DNA of 63,816 nt from Nitrospirota bacterium. Lineage in GTDB: Bacteria > Nitrospirota > Thermodesulfovibrionia > Thermodesulfovibrionales > SM23-35. Positions 27,929-38,234 of this stretch are shown here, in pieces. The stretch spans positions 1 to 63,816 of the forward strand of contig JACUUX010000010.1 of NCBI GenBank assembly GCA_014859105.1, written 5' to 3'. Made by a program: the position numbers and the translations under genes. The notes beneath the pieces were generated by a model. That model saw only the letters and a program-made list of their open reading frames with translations, ran no database searches and was not told the origin of the DNA. Within the stretch, counting starts at the first letter, position 1. Every line of letters starts with the position of its first letter.

Positions 27929-29279
27929 ATATTTTCCCTTTGCATATCGTCAAAACAGGGCATCCCTTTAAAAGCCATCCCTCAAAAGGGGTATTTTTAC
28001 CTTTTGAAACAAATTTTTCAGACTCAACTTTAAATTCTCTGTTGACGTCTATTATTGTTACATCTGCATCAGTATCCTGCCTGAGTGTACCTTTTGGGAT
28101 ATTTAAAATAATGGCTGGATTCAATGTCATATTCTTGACTAGTTGAGACATAGAAAGAATTCCTTCCTCAACAAGTCTCAGGCTTAAACTTAATGCTGTT
28201 TCAAACCCTGATATGCCGAACGGTGCCATATCAAACTCTCTCAGTTTTTCATCCATGTGATGTGGAGCATGGTCTGTTACAATAATATCGATTGTTCCGT
28301 CTTTCAACCCTTCTTTTATAGCTTCAATATCACGCTTTGTCCTTAAAGGAGGATTTACCTTTGCATTTGTATCATAACCTTTAACAGCTTCCTCGGTGAG
28401 GCTGAAATAGTGGGGACAGGTCTCGGCGGTTACATTTATACCCTTTGTCTTTGCCTCTCTTATTAATTTTACCGAGCCTTCTGTAGATACATGTGCAATA
28501 TGAAGCTTGCCCCCTGTCAATTCGGCTAACAAAATGTCCCTGAAAATCATGATCTGCTCTGCTTCATCAGGTATACCTTTGAGTCCGAGTGTTGCAGATA
28601 TGATTCCTTCATTAATTACTCCATCTTCAGATAGGGTCAGATCTTCACAGTGAGAGATTATAGGGACATCAAATGCCTTAGAATATTCCAGTGCCCTCCT
28701 CATAATCAGACTGTTCATAACAGGTCGCCCGTCATCAGAAAATGCAATACAGCCCTCGTTTCTCATTGTGCCGATCTCTGCAAGTTCTTCACCCCTCTGG
28801 CCTTTTGTTATTGCCCCGACAGGGTAGACAGTGCAGTAGCCCTCTTGAGACGCTTTACGGATAATAAACTCTGTAACGCTCGCCTGGTCATTAACGGGAA
28901 ACGTGTTGGGCATGCAGCAAACAGTTGTAAATCCGCTTTTAATCGCAGCCATTGTCCCGCTTTTTATCGTCTCTTTGTGCTCAAAGCCAGGTTCTCTGAG
29001 ATGCACGTGCATGTCAATAAGGCCGGGAACGACAAGGAGGCCTGTGGCATCAATAGTTCGGAGTCCGGAGTCTTTACCCCCTCCCTTACCCTCCCCCCTC
29101 GATGGGTAGGGTATTTTTAGAGATTCCCCCTCCCTTTGTGGGAGGGGGTGAGGGGGAGGGGGGACTATGTTCTGTATTCTGATTTCCTTTATCTTTCCAT
29201 CCTCTATTAAAATATCCCCGATTCCGTCAATCCTCAGAGATGGGTCGATAATATGTCCATTTTTAATCAATACGTTCAT
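27918..29279 (-). CDS. pyrC: Dihydroorotase (class I), with repeat insert
   Basis: 453 residues. Metal ligands in [15 protein letters not shown] and later [14 protein letters not shown] and IVTDHAPHH. It makes dihydroorotate from carbamoyl aspartate. An insert of about 30 residues ([14 protein letters not shown], then [14 protein letters not shown]) lies in the N-terminal sandwich part at about 39-68, just before [13 protein letters not shown]. Family length is normally about 425. Operon overlaps pyrB by 4 bp and carA by 11 bp. Confidence 0.95.
   Translation of the reverse strand: MNVLIKNGHIIDPSLRIDGIGDILIEDGKIKEIRIQNIVPPPPHPLPQREGESLKIPYPSRGEGKGGGKDSGLRTIDATGLLVVPGLIDMHVHLREPGFEHKETIKSGTMAAIKSGFTTVCCMPNTFPVNDQASVTEFIIRKASQEGYCTVYPVGAITKGQRGEELAEIGTMRNEGCIAFSDDGRPVMNSLIMRRALEYSKAFDVPIISHCEDLTLSEDGVINEGIISATLGLKGIPDEAEQIMIFRDILLAELTGGKLHIAHVSTEGSVKLIREAKTKGINVTAETCPHYFSLTEEAVKGYDTNAKVNPPLRTKRDIEAIKEGLKDGTIDIIVTDHAPHHMDEKLREFDMAPFGISGFETALSLSLRLVEEGILSMSQLVKNMTLNPAIILNIPKGTLRQDTDADVTIIDVNREFKVESEKFVSKGKNTPFEGWLLKGCPVLTICKGKIYEW
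29076..29163. repeat. Two intragenic palindromic elements in pyrC
   Basis: CCCTCCCCCCTCGATGGGTAGGG and CCCCCTCCCTTTGTGGGAGGGGG in tandem, same class as the intergenic units near 26140-26213. Read in frame without a stop. Confidence 0.8.
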
Positions 29280-30196
29280 CGTTTAACTCCTGCAAGCAGG
29301 TACATCACTGCCATCCTTACTGCAATTCCATTCGTCACCTGATCGAGAATTACAGATCTCGGACCATCCGCTATCTCCGAAACGATCTCTATTCCGCGGT
29401 TCATGGGACCGGGATGCATTACTATTGCATCATCTTTTGCGAGAGAAAGCCTTTCCAGTGACAGCCCCCAGTTTCTGGCATATTCTTCAGTTGAAGGGAA
29501 AAAACCCTTACCCTGCCTCTCCATCTGTATCCTTAGCATAATTAAGACATCAACATTTTTTAATCCTTCTTCCATGTTATGAAAAATTTCAACGCCGAGG
29601 GTTACCATTTCCTTCGGTATTAAAGTTGGTGGTCCTATCAGCCTTACGTTTGCCCCGAGTTTTATTAGACTGTAAATATTTGATTTTGCCACCCTGCTAT
29701 GGGTTATATCTCCAACAATTGCTATCTTTAACCCTTCAATATTACCCTTCTTCTCTTTTATGGTAAATGCATCGAGGAGAGCCTGAGTCGGGTGCTCGTT
29801 TATTCCATCACCTGCATTTATTACGGATGCCTTGAGTTTCTTCGCAAGAAGATGGGGCACGCCGGATGAGGAGTGCCTGATTATCACAAAATCAGCACCG
29901 AGTGCCTGGACTGTAAGGGCGGTATCAATAAGACTTTCACCCTTGACAACACTGCTTGTTGGAACAGAGAAATTTATGACATCCGTGCTTAATCTTTTCG
30001 CTGCAAGTTCAAAAGATGTCCTCGTCCGTGTAGAAGGCTCAAAAAAAAGGTTAACAGCTGTCTTACCGCGCAGAGCGGGAACCTTTTTTATATCCCTTCC
30101 AATGACATCCTTAAATCCTGCAGCAGTATCAAGGATGAGGTTTATCTCTTCTACAGACAGTTCTTTTATCCCGAGGAGATCTTTTTTATTCAACAC
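29276..30196 (-). CDS. pyrB: Aspartate carbamoyltransferase catalytic subunit
   Basis: 306 residues with the carbamoyl-phosphate site [31 protein letters not shown], and the C-terminal [12 protein letters not shown]. It condenses carbamoyl phosphate with aspartate. No regulatory subunit is adjacent; control would be through PyrR. It sits 9 bp downstream of pyrR. Confidence 0.97.
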   Translation of the reverse strand: MLNKKDLLGIKELSVEEINLILDTAAGFKDVIGRDIKKVPALRGKTAVNLFFEPSTRTRTSFELAAKRLSTDVINFSVPTSSVVKGESLIDTALTVQALGADFVIIRHSSSGVPHLLAKKLKASVINAGDGINEHPTQALLDAFTIKEKKGNIEGLKIAIVGDITHSRVAKSNIYSLIKLGANVRLIGPPTLIPKEMVTLGVEIFHNMEEGLKNVDVLIMLRIQMERQGKGFFPSTEEYARNWGLSLERLSLAKDDAIVMHPGPMNRGIEIVSEIADGPRSVILDQVTNGIAVRMAVMYLLAGVKR

Positions 30197-30205
30197 GTTA
30201 TTTAC

Positions 30206-30745
<540 letters not shown>

Positions 30746-30753
30746 TTACACAT

Positions 30754-30789
30754 AAAAAAACCTTCCCTCTCCTTTTGAGCGGAAGGTTT
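30754..30789 (-). terminator. Intrinsic attenuator terminator upstream of pyrR
   Basis: On the minus strand AAACCTTCC ... GGAAGGTTTTTTTA forms a 9-bp stem with a U-run just before pyrR. Its left arm can pair with the AAAAGGTAAAGGAGG region upstream, giving the alternative antiterminator. Confidence 0.8.
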
Positions 30790-30823
30790 CATATAATTTT
30801 TTGCAGCCCACGCTGCCTCCTTT

Positions 30824-30857
30824 ACCTTTTCAGCCTCACAGGGCTATTCTTAAAGGT
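30824..30857 (-). promoter_or_regulatory. PyrR-binding leader hairpin (anti-antiterminator)
   Basis: The minus strand reads CCTTTAAGAATAGCCCTGTG AGGCTGAAAAGG, close to the B. subtilis PyrR-binding loop (ARUCCNGNGAGGYU-type with flanking CCUUU/AAAGG). It places pyr operon control under uridine-nucleotide-dependent attenuation. Confidence 0.8.
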
Positions 30858-30912
30858 AATTTTATTAAAACACAAAAAATAAAATGCTGTCAAATTACCT
30901 GATAAATTACTC

Positions 30913-30941
30913 TTGTCAGTATCCCGAGTATAAGTTATATT
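30913..30941 (+). promoter_or_regulatory. Sigma70-type promoter of smc
   Basis: TTGTCA, 17-bp spacer, TATATT; the -10 box ends 7 bp before the smc ATG, so transcription is predicted to begin at or beside the A of the ATG. Confidence 0.55.
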
Positions 30942-30948
30942 ATTTAAG

Positions 30949-33900
30949 ATGCGCGTCGAAAAACTTGAACTTATAGGTTTCAAATCCTTCGCAGAGAGAA
31001 CCTCTTTCAACTTTCATCGAGGCATCACCTGTATAGTCGGACCTAACGGTTGCGGAAAAAGCAACATTGTTGATGCATTCCGCTGGGTTCTTGGCGAACA
31101 GAGTGCAAAGAGCCTCAGGGGCGAAAAGATGGAAGAAGTTATCTTTAATGGCTCAGCTTCTAAAAAACCAAAAGGTATGGCTGAAGTTACCATGGTAATA
31201 TCAGGATTGAATGGAAATAATTCCCCCTCCACCCCTTTACTAAAGGGGAGTGAGGGGGAATTATTAATCGAAAACGGTGACGGAGTGACAGATGTTGCAT
31301 ATGTAACCAGGAGGCTTTACAGGTCTGGAGACAGCGAATATATACTGAACAAGAATCAATGCAGGCTGAAGGATATAAAGGACATTTTCCTTGATACAGG
31401 ACTTGGAGTAAAAAGCTATTCCATACTTGAGCAGGACAGGATTGCAGAAATTCTCAATGCAAAACCTCAGGACAGAAGATTTTTGATAGAAGAGATAGCG
31501 GGGGTCATGAAATATAATGTCAGGAAGAAAGAGGCCATTGCAAAACTCGAATCATCAAGGATGAACCTGCAGAGGATAAACGATATTATTGTAGAAGTGA
31601 AAAAACAGATTAATTTCCTTGACAGACTTGCAAAAAAGGCAGAGAAATTTAAAAGACTCTCATCTGAAATCGGATCAATAGAGCTAAAAATCTCAAAGAG
31701 AGATTATGAATCCCTGAAACTTTCACTTGGAAAAATACTTGAAGAATCTAACATACTCAGAGAAGAAGAAGCTTTAAAGAGGGCAGAGCTTTCAAAAATT
31801 GAAAGCCAGACCGAGACAAAAAGACTCGGACTCATAGAAAAAGAAAAGACACTTGATCTCATACAGACAGAATTCCAGAATATCGAGAAGGAAATCGCTG
31901 AAATCGAGAAGTTCATAGCTGTTGGAGCCACCGAGAGAGACAATTACACCGAATATCTTGAAAAACTTTACCAGCAGGGTGAAGAATTCCACAAAAAGCA
32001 TTCTGATGCATTAATCAGGCAACAGGAACTGTATAAGACCAAAACCGAACTATCATCTGAAATAGATAATCAGAAGGAGCTTCTAAGTGAAAAAAGTGAT
32101 TTTGTCAGATATACAGAAGAACAATTATTAGAAAAAGAAGATCTGCTTGAAGTAAAAAGGAAAGAGATTTTCAGAATATCAGAAGAACTGAGCAACCTCA
32201 AAAACGAACAGAGTAAACTTCAGTCAAACCTTGAAAGCCTGAATCATAAAGAAGCATCTTCTCTGAAAGATGTAGAAACACTGAAAAAAACCCTTTCCGG
32301 GTTAGATTCCTCACTAAGAGATTTGGAGTCAAGCCTTCTTAAGAAAAACAACGAGCTTGTACTCCTGAGAGAAAAAAGGGAGGTTTTTACAAAAGGAAAT
32401 ATAGCAAATAATGAAAAGATCGAAACACTCCGTGAAAAACTGTCGTCTCTCAAGGAAGAACTTGCATCAAATATTTCCCGTATAGAGTCTCTCAGAGAGA
32501 TTGTATTTGACGAATCAACAAAAGACCTGCTTTCTGAAGGTACAAGTTTTAATCTTCTTGCATCAATTTCTGATGTAATTGAGGTTGACAGTGAATATGA
32601 GAAGGCTATCGAGAGTGCACTTTCTGAAAAGGTGAATTCTTTTATCCTTTCGTCTTTGGACGACATCGAAATCGCTGTTTCAGCCGTTAAAGAGAAGGGG
32701 CTTGGCAGAACAGCTTTTATTCCTGTTAACCTCATCCCTGCTAAGGAACAGGAAGAACTATCCGGCGAAAAGGCAGATGTACCAGAAGGCTCTATGGGCA
32801 GGGCGTTGGGTTTCATCAGAACAGGGGAAGAATTTGCAGGAGTTGCAAAAAGTCTATTTGACAATATATTTATTGTTAAAGACCTGAAGACGGCACTCGA
32901 TTTAATTTCTTCAGGCCAAAAGTTATTTTATGCAACACTTGAAGGTGAGGTTATTGAACCGTCCGGTTTAGTAATCGCCGGAGAAGTAAAAGGAATTTTC
33001 AGGAAAAAAAGAGAAATAAAGGAAATAGAAGCTATTATTGAGAAACACAGGAGCATGATAGATCGTTCACAATCTGAATTAAGCTCGTTACAACAACAGA
33101 GAGAGAGAATAGAGAATGATCTCAGAAATACCGAGTCAACTATTGTAGAAAGAGAAAAAGAAATCTCTCTCTTGAAGCATACAGTAGAAAGTACAAGGGA
33201 AGAAAAAGAAAGAAGGAATAGAAAACTCGCATATTTATCTTTAGAGATTGAACAAACACTGAGAGAAAAAGAGACAGTAAAAAAGCTTCTTGCTGAAAAA
33301 GATTACGAGATTCGGTCTGTTAATTCAAGGAGGGAAACAGTAGAAGAACAGAGTTCGTCTCTTCAGGAGGAAATCTCCAGGAGGCGTTCTGATATCGAGG
33401 AACACCATTCTGAATTGACTGAAATCAAACTCTCGATAACATCTCTTAAAGAGAGGGCTGACTCAATTAATAAAGAACTTGAAAATGTTCTCAAAGAGAT
33501 AGACGAACTTAACCAGAAAAAGGAGTTTCTGGCAGAAGAGATGGCTACTGTAAAGTCGCGAATCCTTCAGCGCGAGACCGGGATAACGACAAATGAAGAA
33601 AAGATTAAATCACTCGTTTCAGTAGCCGATCGATTAAAGGCCGAGATATCTGAAAGAAAAGGAGCCATAGAGACAGAAAACCAGGAGTTATTAGCAACCG
33701 AACATGGATTGAAGTTACTCAGGAACCAAATAGAGTCAATTTCTCATCGCATAGCAGAACTCGACATACAAAGAGCCGAACACAAACTGAAGATGGACAC
33801 GCTTTCTGAAAAAATTCGTCAAAATTATGGTTTTGACATCGCGACAATTAAGGCCGAACCACTTACAGAAGAGGAAGAAAGCCGCCTGGTTGATCTCAGA

Positions 33901-34515
33901 GAAAAAATAGATGAACTCGGACCTGTAAACCTTGGCACACTGGAAGAATATGAAGAACTGCGTAATCGTTACGAGTTTCTTAAAACACAGCACGAAGACC
34001 TTATCAGGTCTACAGAAGAGCTTGAGGAGGCCATAAAAAAGATAAATGCAACTACAAGGCGGAAATTAAGAGAGGCATTTGAATCGTTGAGGACAAAGTT
34101 TACTGAGGTGTTTACCATATTGTTTGGAGGAGGCAGGGCTGAATTGATAATGACAGATGAAAATAATATCCTCGAAACTGGTATTGACATAATAGCCCAG
34201 CCACCCGGAAAAAAACTTCAGAACATAAACCTTCTTTCAGGTGGAGAAAAAGCCCTGACTGCTTTATCCATATTGTTTGCAAGCTTTTTGATTAAACCAA
34301 GTCCATTCTATATTTTAGATGAGGCTGACTCCGGCCTTGATGAGGCGAATACAGAAAAGTTTGCAAAGATGTTACTTGAACTTTCAAAGGATACACAGTT
34401 TATTGTCGTTACCCATAATAGAAATACTATGAGCATGGCTGATTATATATATGGAGTAACAATTGAAGAAGCGGGTGTTTCAAAGGTTATTTCCATGCAA
34501 TTAGTAGAGGCATAA
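30949..34515 (+). CDS. smc: Chromosome segregation ATPase SMC, with short insert
   Basis: 1188 residues. Walker A GPNGCGKSN (about 32-40), two long coiled coils, hinge about 525-650 (ISDVIEVDSEYEKAIESALS), C-terminal signature LLSGGEKALTALSILFA and Walker B FYILDEADSGLDE. It works as a dimer with ScpA/ScpB (not in the window) to compact and separate chromosomes. An in-frame NNSPSTPLLKGSEGE insert lies at about 90-105, in a surface loop of the head between TMVISGLNG and LLIENGD. Followed 3 bp later by an FAD oxidase gene. Confidence 0.97.
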   Translation: MRVEKLELIGFKSFAERTSFNFHRGITCIVGPNGCGKSNIVDAFRWVLGEQSAKSLRGEKMEEVIFNGSASKKPKGMAEVTMVISGLNGNNSPSTPLLKGSEGELLIENGDGVTDVAYVTRRLYRSGDSEYILNKNQCRLKDIKDIFLDTGLGVKSYSILEQDRIAEILNAKPQDRRFLIEEIAGVMKYNVRKKEAIAKLESSRMNLQRINDIIVEVKKQINFLDRLAKKAEKFKRLSSEIGSIELKISKRDYESLKLSLGKILEESNILREEEALKRAELSKIESQTETKRLGLIEKEKTLDLIQTEFQNIEKEIAEIEKFIAVGATERDNYTEYLEKLYQQGEEFHKKHSDALIRQQELYKTKTELSSEIDNQKELLSEKSDFVRYTEEQLLEKEDLLEVKRKEIFRISEELSNLKNEQSKLQSNLESLNHKEASSLKDVETLKKTLSGLDSSLRDLESSLLKKNNELVLLREKREVFTKGNIANNEKIETLREKLSSLKEELASNISRIESLREIVFDESTKDLLSEGTSFNLLASISDVIEVDSEYEKAIESALSEKVNSFILSSLDDIEIAVSAVKEKGLGRTAFIPVNLIPAKEQEELSGEKADVPEGSMGRALGFIRTGEEFAGVAKSLFDNIFIVKDLKTALDLISSGQKLFYATLEGEVIEPSGLVIAGEVKGIFRKKREIKEIEAIIEKHRSMIDRSQSELSSLQQQRERIENDLRNTESTIVEREKEISLLKHTVESTREEKERRNRKLAYLSLEIEQTLREKETVKKLLAEKDYEIRSVNSRRETVEEQSSSLQEEISRRRSDIEEHHSELTEIKLSITSLKERADSINKELENVLKEIDELNQKKEFLAEEMATVKSRILQRETGITTNEEKIKSLVSVADRLKAEISERKGAIETENQELLATEHGLKLLRNQIESISHRIAELDIQRAEHKLKMDTLSEKIRQNYGFDIATIKAEPLTEEEESRLVDLREKIDELGPVNLGTLEEYEELRNRYEFLKTQHEDLIRSTEELEEAIKKINATTRRKLREAFESLRTKFTEVFTILFGGGRAELIMTDENNILETGIDIIAQPPGKKLQNINLLSGGEKALTALSILFASFLIKPSPFYILDEADSGLDEANTEKFAKMLLELSKDTQFIVVTHNRNTMSMADYIYGVTIEEAGVSKVISMQLVEA
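31219..31263. repeat. Intragenic element in smc
   Basis: AATTCCCCCTCC...CCTTTACTAAAGGGGAGTGAGGGGGAATT, a palindrome read in frame as NSPSTPLLKGSEGEL. No stop is created. Confidence 0.85.
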
Positions 34516-34518
34516 TGA

Positions 34519-35901
34519 ATGAACAAACTCTTAGACACATTTTCCGATATAAAGGTCTCAACAAACCCTGAAGACCTCATATGCTACAGCTTTGACGCCT
34601 CAGGTATCGAGGCTTCACCTTCAGCAATTGTCTGGCCAAATAATACAGAAGATGTAGTAAAGATAATGAAATATACCCATGACAACAGCATACCTGTTGT
34701 TCCCAGGGGTGCCGGTACCGGCACCACAGCAGGTGCCGTACCATTAAAAGGCGCAATAATACTGAGTTTTGAGAAGATGAAAAAAATCCTCGATATAGAC
34801 CCGGAAAACCTGAATGTCCTCTGCGAACCCGGTGTGATTAACGGTAAACTACAGCGTGAACTCGAATGGAAAGGGCTATTTTATCCGCCCGACCCTGCAA
34901 GCATGAACTTCTGTACTATAGGCGGCAATGTCGCAGAAAACGCAGGCGGACCAAGGGCAATTAAATACGGTGTTACAAGAGATTATGTGATGGAAATAGA
35001 AGCAGTGCTGCCCAATGGAGAGCTTATAAAAACAGGGGTAAAAACAGCAAAAGGAGTGGTAGGATATGATCTGGCAAGGCTTTTTGTCGGATCGGAGGGG
35101 ACGCTGGCTGTGTTTACAAAGATACGGTTAAAGATACTTCCCCTTCCTGAAGAAGTAATTACCTTACTAGCCATTTTTCAAAATCTTGAATCAGCAGGTG
35201 ATGCTGTATCCAGGATTATATCCTCGAAAATAATTCCAAGGACGCTCGAGTTTATGGACCGTGAGGCTATCCTGGCTGTTGAGAATTTTAAGCCCGTAGG
35301 GCTGCCTGAAGACGCTGAGGCCATTCTTCTTATAGAAATGGATGGCCATCCCGCTGCAATTAAAAAGGAGGCAGAAAAGACACTCGAAATATGTGAACAC
35401 CTAGGGGCAGATATAAAGATGGCAGAGGATGAGTATGCAAGAAATAACCTCTGGGCATCAAGGCGTGCAGTCTCACCTGCCCTTTACCATATTAAACCTG
35501 CAAAGATTAGCGAAGATATTGTTGTTCCAAGAAACAGGATTACCGAAATGCTTAAGCGGCTGAGGAAGCTATCGGAGGAGAGCCGCATAAAGATAGTAAA
35601 CTTCGGACATGCAGGCGATGGCAATATACATGTGAATATAATGGTCGATAAAAATATCAAAGATGAATACGAAAAAGGATTAATGCTCGTCAAAGAGGTA
35701 TTCAGTCATACCCTTTCTCTTGGCGGCACTATTTCAGGAGAACATGGAATCGGCCTTACAAAAGCACCTTATATAGAGATGGAGCTCTCAAAAACAGAAA
35801 GCAATATCATGCGGGCAATTAAAAAAGTATTTGATCCAAAAAATATTCTAAATCCCGGGAAGATATTTCCTGATAATTGTACAGGGCAGCAAAAACCTTA
35901 A
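34519..35901 (+). CDS. FAD-linked oxidase (GlcD/LDH-type, D-2-hydroxyacid dehydrogenase)
   Basis: 460 residues. The FAD-binding PCMH domain includes PRGAGTGTTAGAVPLKGAIILSF, GGNVAENAGGPRAIKYGVT and GSEGTLAVFTKIRLKILPLP; the C-terminal domain ends with GGTISGEHGIGLTKA...FDPKNILNPGKIF. The family oxidises glycolate, D-lactate or similar hydroxyacids. It lies 3 bp after smc and 37 bp before the menaquinone genes; electrons could pass to menaquinone, but no partner subunit is adjacent. Confidence 0.9.
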   Translation: MNKLLDTFSDIKVSTNPEDLICYSFDASGIEASPSAIVWPNNTEDVVKIMKYTHDNSIPVVPRGAGTGTTAGAVPLKGAIILSFEKMKKILDIDPENLNVLCEPGVINGKLQRELEWKGLFYPPDPASMNFCTIGGNVAENAGGPRAIKYGVTRDYVMEIEAVLPNGELIKTGVKTAKGVVGYDLARLFVGSEGTLAVFTKIRLKILPLPEEVITLLAIFQNLESAGDAVSRIISSKIIPRTLEFMDREAILAVENFKPVGLPEDAEAILLIEMDGHPAAIKKEAEKTLEICEHLGADIKMAEDEYARNNLWASRRAVSPALYHIKPAKISEDIVVPRNRITEMLKRLRKLSEESRIKIVNFGHAGDGNIHVNIMVDKNIKDEYEKGLMLVKEVFSHTLSLGGTISGEHGIGLTKAPYIEMELSKTESNIMRAIKKVFDPKNILNPGKIFPDNCTGQQKP

Positions 35902-35938
35902 AGGATATTTTTAAATCCGGGTTAACTGGAGACAAAAT

Positions 35939-37384
35939 TTGATCTTTAATGACCTGAGAGGATTCGTAGACTTTCTGGAAGATAAGAAGGAACTTGTTCG
36001 CATCAAAACAGAGGTTGATCCTTTACTTGAAATAACCGAGATAACTGACAGGATATCTAAAAAAGGAGGACCTGCTTTATTTTTTGAAAAAGTAAAGGGT
36101 TCACATATTCCGTTAGTTATCAATCTTTTCGGCTCTTACAGGAGGATGAGCTGGGCACTTGGTGTAGAAGATTTCGGACATATCACAGAGAGGTTTTCTT
36201 CGCTTCTAAAAGCTACGCCTGATTTAAAGTTGCGGCAGAAGCTGGAAATTTTAAAAGAACTATATAGACTCAGCACCTCCAGGCCAAAAGAAGTAAAAAA
36301 AGCTCCCTGCCATGAGATTGTGAAGAATAATAATTTTTCCCTTTTTGATTTTCCTGTTCTTAAATGCTGGCCCGGCGATGGAGGACGATTTATCACACTT
36401 CCTCTTGTGATTACAAAAGACCCCGAAACCGGTTCCCAGAACGTGGGTATGTACCGGATGCAGGTCTATGATGATAAAACCACAGGCATGCACTGGCATA
36501 CGCATCACGACGGTGCGGTTAATTACCGTAAAACAGCTAAACTCGGCAGAAGAATGGAGGTTGCTGTTGCCCTTGGCGGTGACCCAATAACTATCTATTC
36601 GGCAACTGCTCCTCTTCCATACGGTATTGAAGAACTTTTCTTTGCAGGGTTTTTGAGAAATAAACCTGTTGAAGTCGTGAAGGCAAAAACCGTTGATATA
36701 TTTGTACCTGCAAGGGCTGAAATCATACTCGAAGGTTACGTTGAAACAGGGGAAGAACGTATAGAGGGCCCTTTCGGTGATCATACGGGATATTATTCGG
36801 TTGCTGACAAATATCCTGTTTTCCACGTCGTCTGCATAACCCATAAGAAAGAACCGGTTTACCCGACAACAATAGTAGGAAAACCACCGATGGAAGATTG
36901 CTACATGGGAAAAGCTACTGAACGGATGTTCCTTCCATTCATCAAGATGCAGCTTCCCGAGATTGTGGATATAAACCTTCCCCTTGAAGGAGTTTTTCAT
37001 AACTGTGCCCTGATATCGATAAAGAAATCTTATCCGATGCATGCGAGAAAAGTTATGAATGCAGTCTGGGGACTGGGTCAGATGATGTTCTCAAAATTCA
37101 TTTTTATTTTCGATGAGGACGTAAATGTTCAGAACACATCAGAGGCTGCATGGAAGTCATTCAATAATGTTGACCCTGCAAGGGATATTATGGTGGTCGA
37201 AGGTCCGCTCGATGTCCTTGATCATTCCTCAAACAAGCCGTTATATGGAGCAAAGATGGGGGTTGATGCAACCAGGAAATGGCCCGAAGAAGGATATAAA
37301 AGGGAATGGCCTGAAGAGATAAAGATGTCAGAAGAGATAAAAAAACTGGTCGAGCAAAGATGGACAGAATATGGTCTCGAATAA
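35939..37384 (+). CDS. mqnL: UbiD-family decarboxylase, menaquinone (futalosine pathway) decarboxylase
   Basis: 481 residues from a TTG with CTGGAG upstream. Motifs: GSYRRMSWALGV, GMYRMQVYDDKTTGMHWHTHHD, and the UbiD block GPFGDHTGYYSVADKYPVF. It uses prenylated FMN made by the UbiX protein two genes downstream. In the futalosine route MqnL removes the carboxyl group of the prenylated 1,4-dihydroxy-6-naphthoate. Adjacent mqnP, mqnM, mqnE, mqnA and mqnC support the pathway. Its stop overlaps the prenyltransferase start by 14 bp. Confidence 0.9.
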   Translation: MIFNDLRGFVDFLEDKKELVRIKTEVDPLLEITEITDRISKKGGPALFFEKVKGSHIPLVINLFGSYRRMSWALGVEDFGHITERFSSLLKATPDLKLRQKLEILKELYRLSTSRPKEVKKAPCHEIVKNNNFSLFDFPVLKCWPGDGGRFITLPLVITKDPETGSQNVGMYRMQVYDDKTTGMHWHTHHDGAVNYRKTAKLGRRMEVAVALGGDPITIYSATAPLPYGIEELFFAGFLRNKPVEVVKAKTVDIFVPARAEIILEGYVETGEERIEGPFGDHTGYYSVADKYPVFHVVCITHKKEPVYPTTIVGKPPMEDCYMGKATERMFLPFIKMQLPEIVDINLPLEGVFHNCALISIKKSYPMHARKVMNAVWGLGQMMFSKFIFIFDEDVNVQNTSEAAWKSFNNVDPARDIMVVEGPLDVLDHSSNKPLYGAKMGVDATRKWPEEGYKREWPEEIKMSEEIKKLVEQRWTEYGLE

Positions 37385-38231
37385 GATAAAAATTTATCTG
37401 GAGATGATAAAATTCCAGCACAGTATTTTCGCCCTGCCGTTTGCATACTTAGGTGCTTTCCTCTCTGAGATGAGGATCCCTGATTTAAAAACACTCTTCT
37501 GGATAACCCTCGCAATGGTGGGAGCGAGAAGTTTTGCCATGGCGTTAAACCGTTTGATTGATATGGAAATTGACCGCAGGAATCCGAGAACTGCTGAACG
37601 GGCTTTACCAAAAGGTCTTATTTCTCTGAAGTGCGTTATGGCTTTTTCTGCATTAAGTCTTGGTTTTTTCCTCCTTTCAGTTTATAACCTTGCTACAATA
37701 TGTCGCTATTTATGGCCTTTTGTTATCATACCTTTCGTTATTTATCCTTACACAAAGAGGTTTACCTGGCTTTCACACTTTGTTCTCGGTTTGTGTCTCG
37801 GACTTGCCCCTGTAGGGGCATGGATTGCTGTGACGAATACCTTGAGTGTCGAACCTTTCCTCATTGGAGGAGCAGTCCTTCTCTGGGTATCTGGGTTTGA
37901 CATCTTCTATGCTATTCAGGATATAGACTTTGACAGAAGGAATGGGCTGTTTTCTCTCCCTGCAAGATTCGGGATAAAAAAATCGCTTGCAATTATTAAG
38001 ATACTCCATACAGCTTCAATAACAATATTGGCTTTGCTTGGAATACGTCTTGGTTTAGGGCTATTCTATTATGCCGGTGTTGGAGTAGCGGCTGTACTTT
38101 TATTTTATGAGAACAGTATTATCAAGCATGATGATTTATCACGTCTTAATCTTGCTTTCTTCACTATGAATGGATTTGTAAGCATCATATTGTTCTGTTT
38201 TGTTGCTTTTGAAGTGACTTTGGGAGGATAA
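37371..38231 (+). CDS. mqnP: UbiA-family prenyltransferase (MqnP)
   Basis: 286 residues, eight or so membrane helices. Asp-rich motifs NRLIDMEIDRRNPRT and IQDIDFDRRNGLFSLPARFG bind Mg-prenyl diphosphate. It attaches the polyprenyl tail to 1,4-dihydroxy-6-naphthoate in the inner membrane. Placement in a mqn cluster favours MqnP over UbiA. The start is GTG/ATG-like (gtctcg...) and overlaps mqnL. Confidence 0.9.
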   Translation: MVSNKIKIYLEMIKFQHSIFALPFAYLGAFLSEMRIPDLKTLFWITLAMVGARSFAMALNRLIDMEIDRRNPRTAERALPKGLISLKCVMAFSALSLGFFLLSVYNLATICRYLWPFVIIPFVIYPYTKRFTWLSHFVLGLCLGLAPVGAWIAVTNTLSVEPFLIGGAVLLWVSGFDIFYAIQDIDFDRRNGLFSLPARFGIKKSLAIIKILHTASITILALLGIRLGLGLFYYAGVGVAAVLLFYENSIIKHDDLSRLNLAFFTMNGFVSIILFCFVAFEVTLGG

Positions 38232-38234
38232 GTC

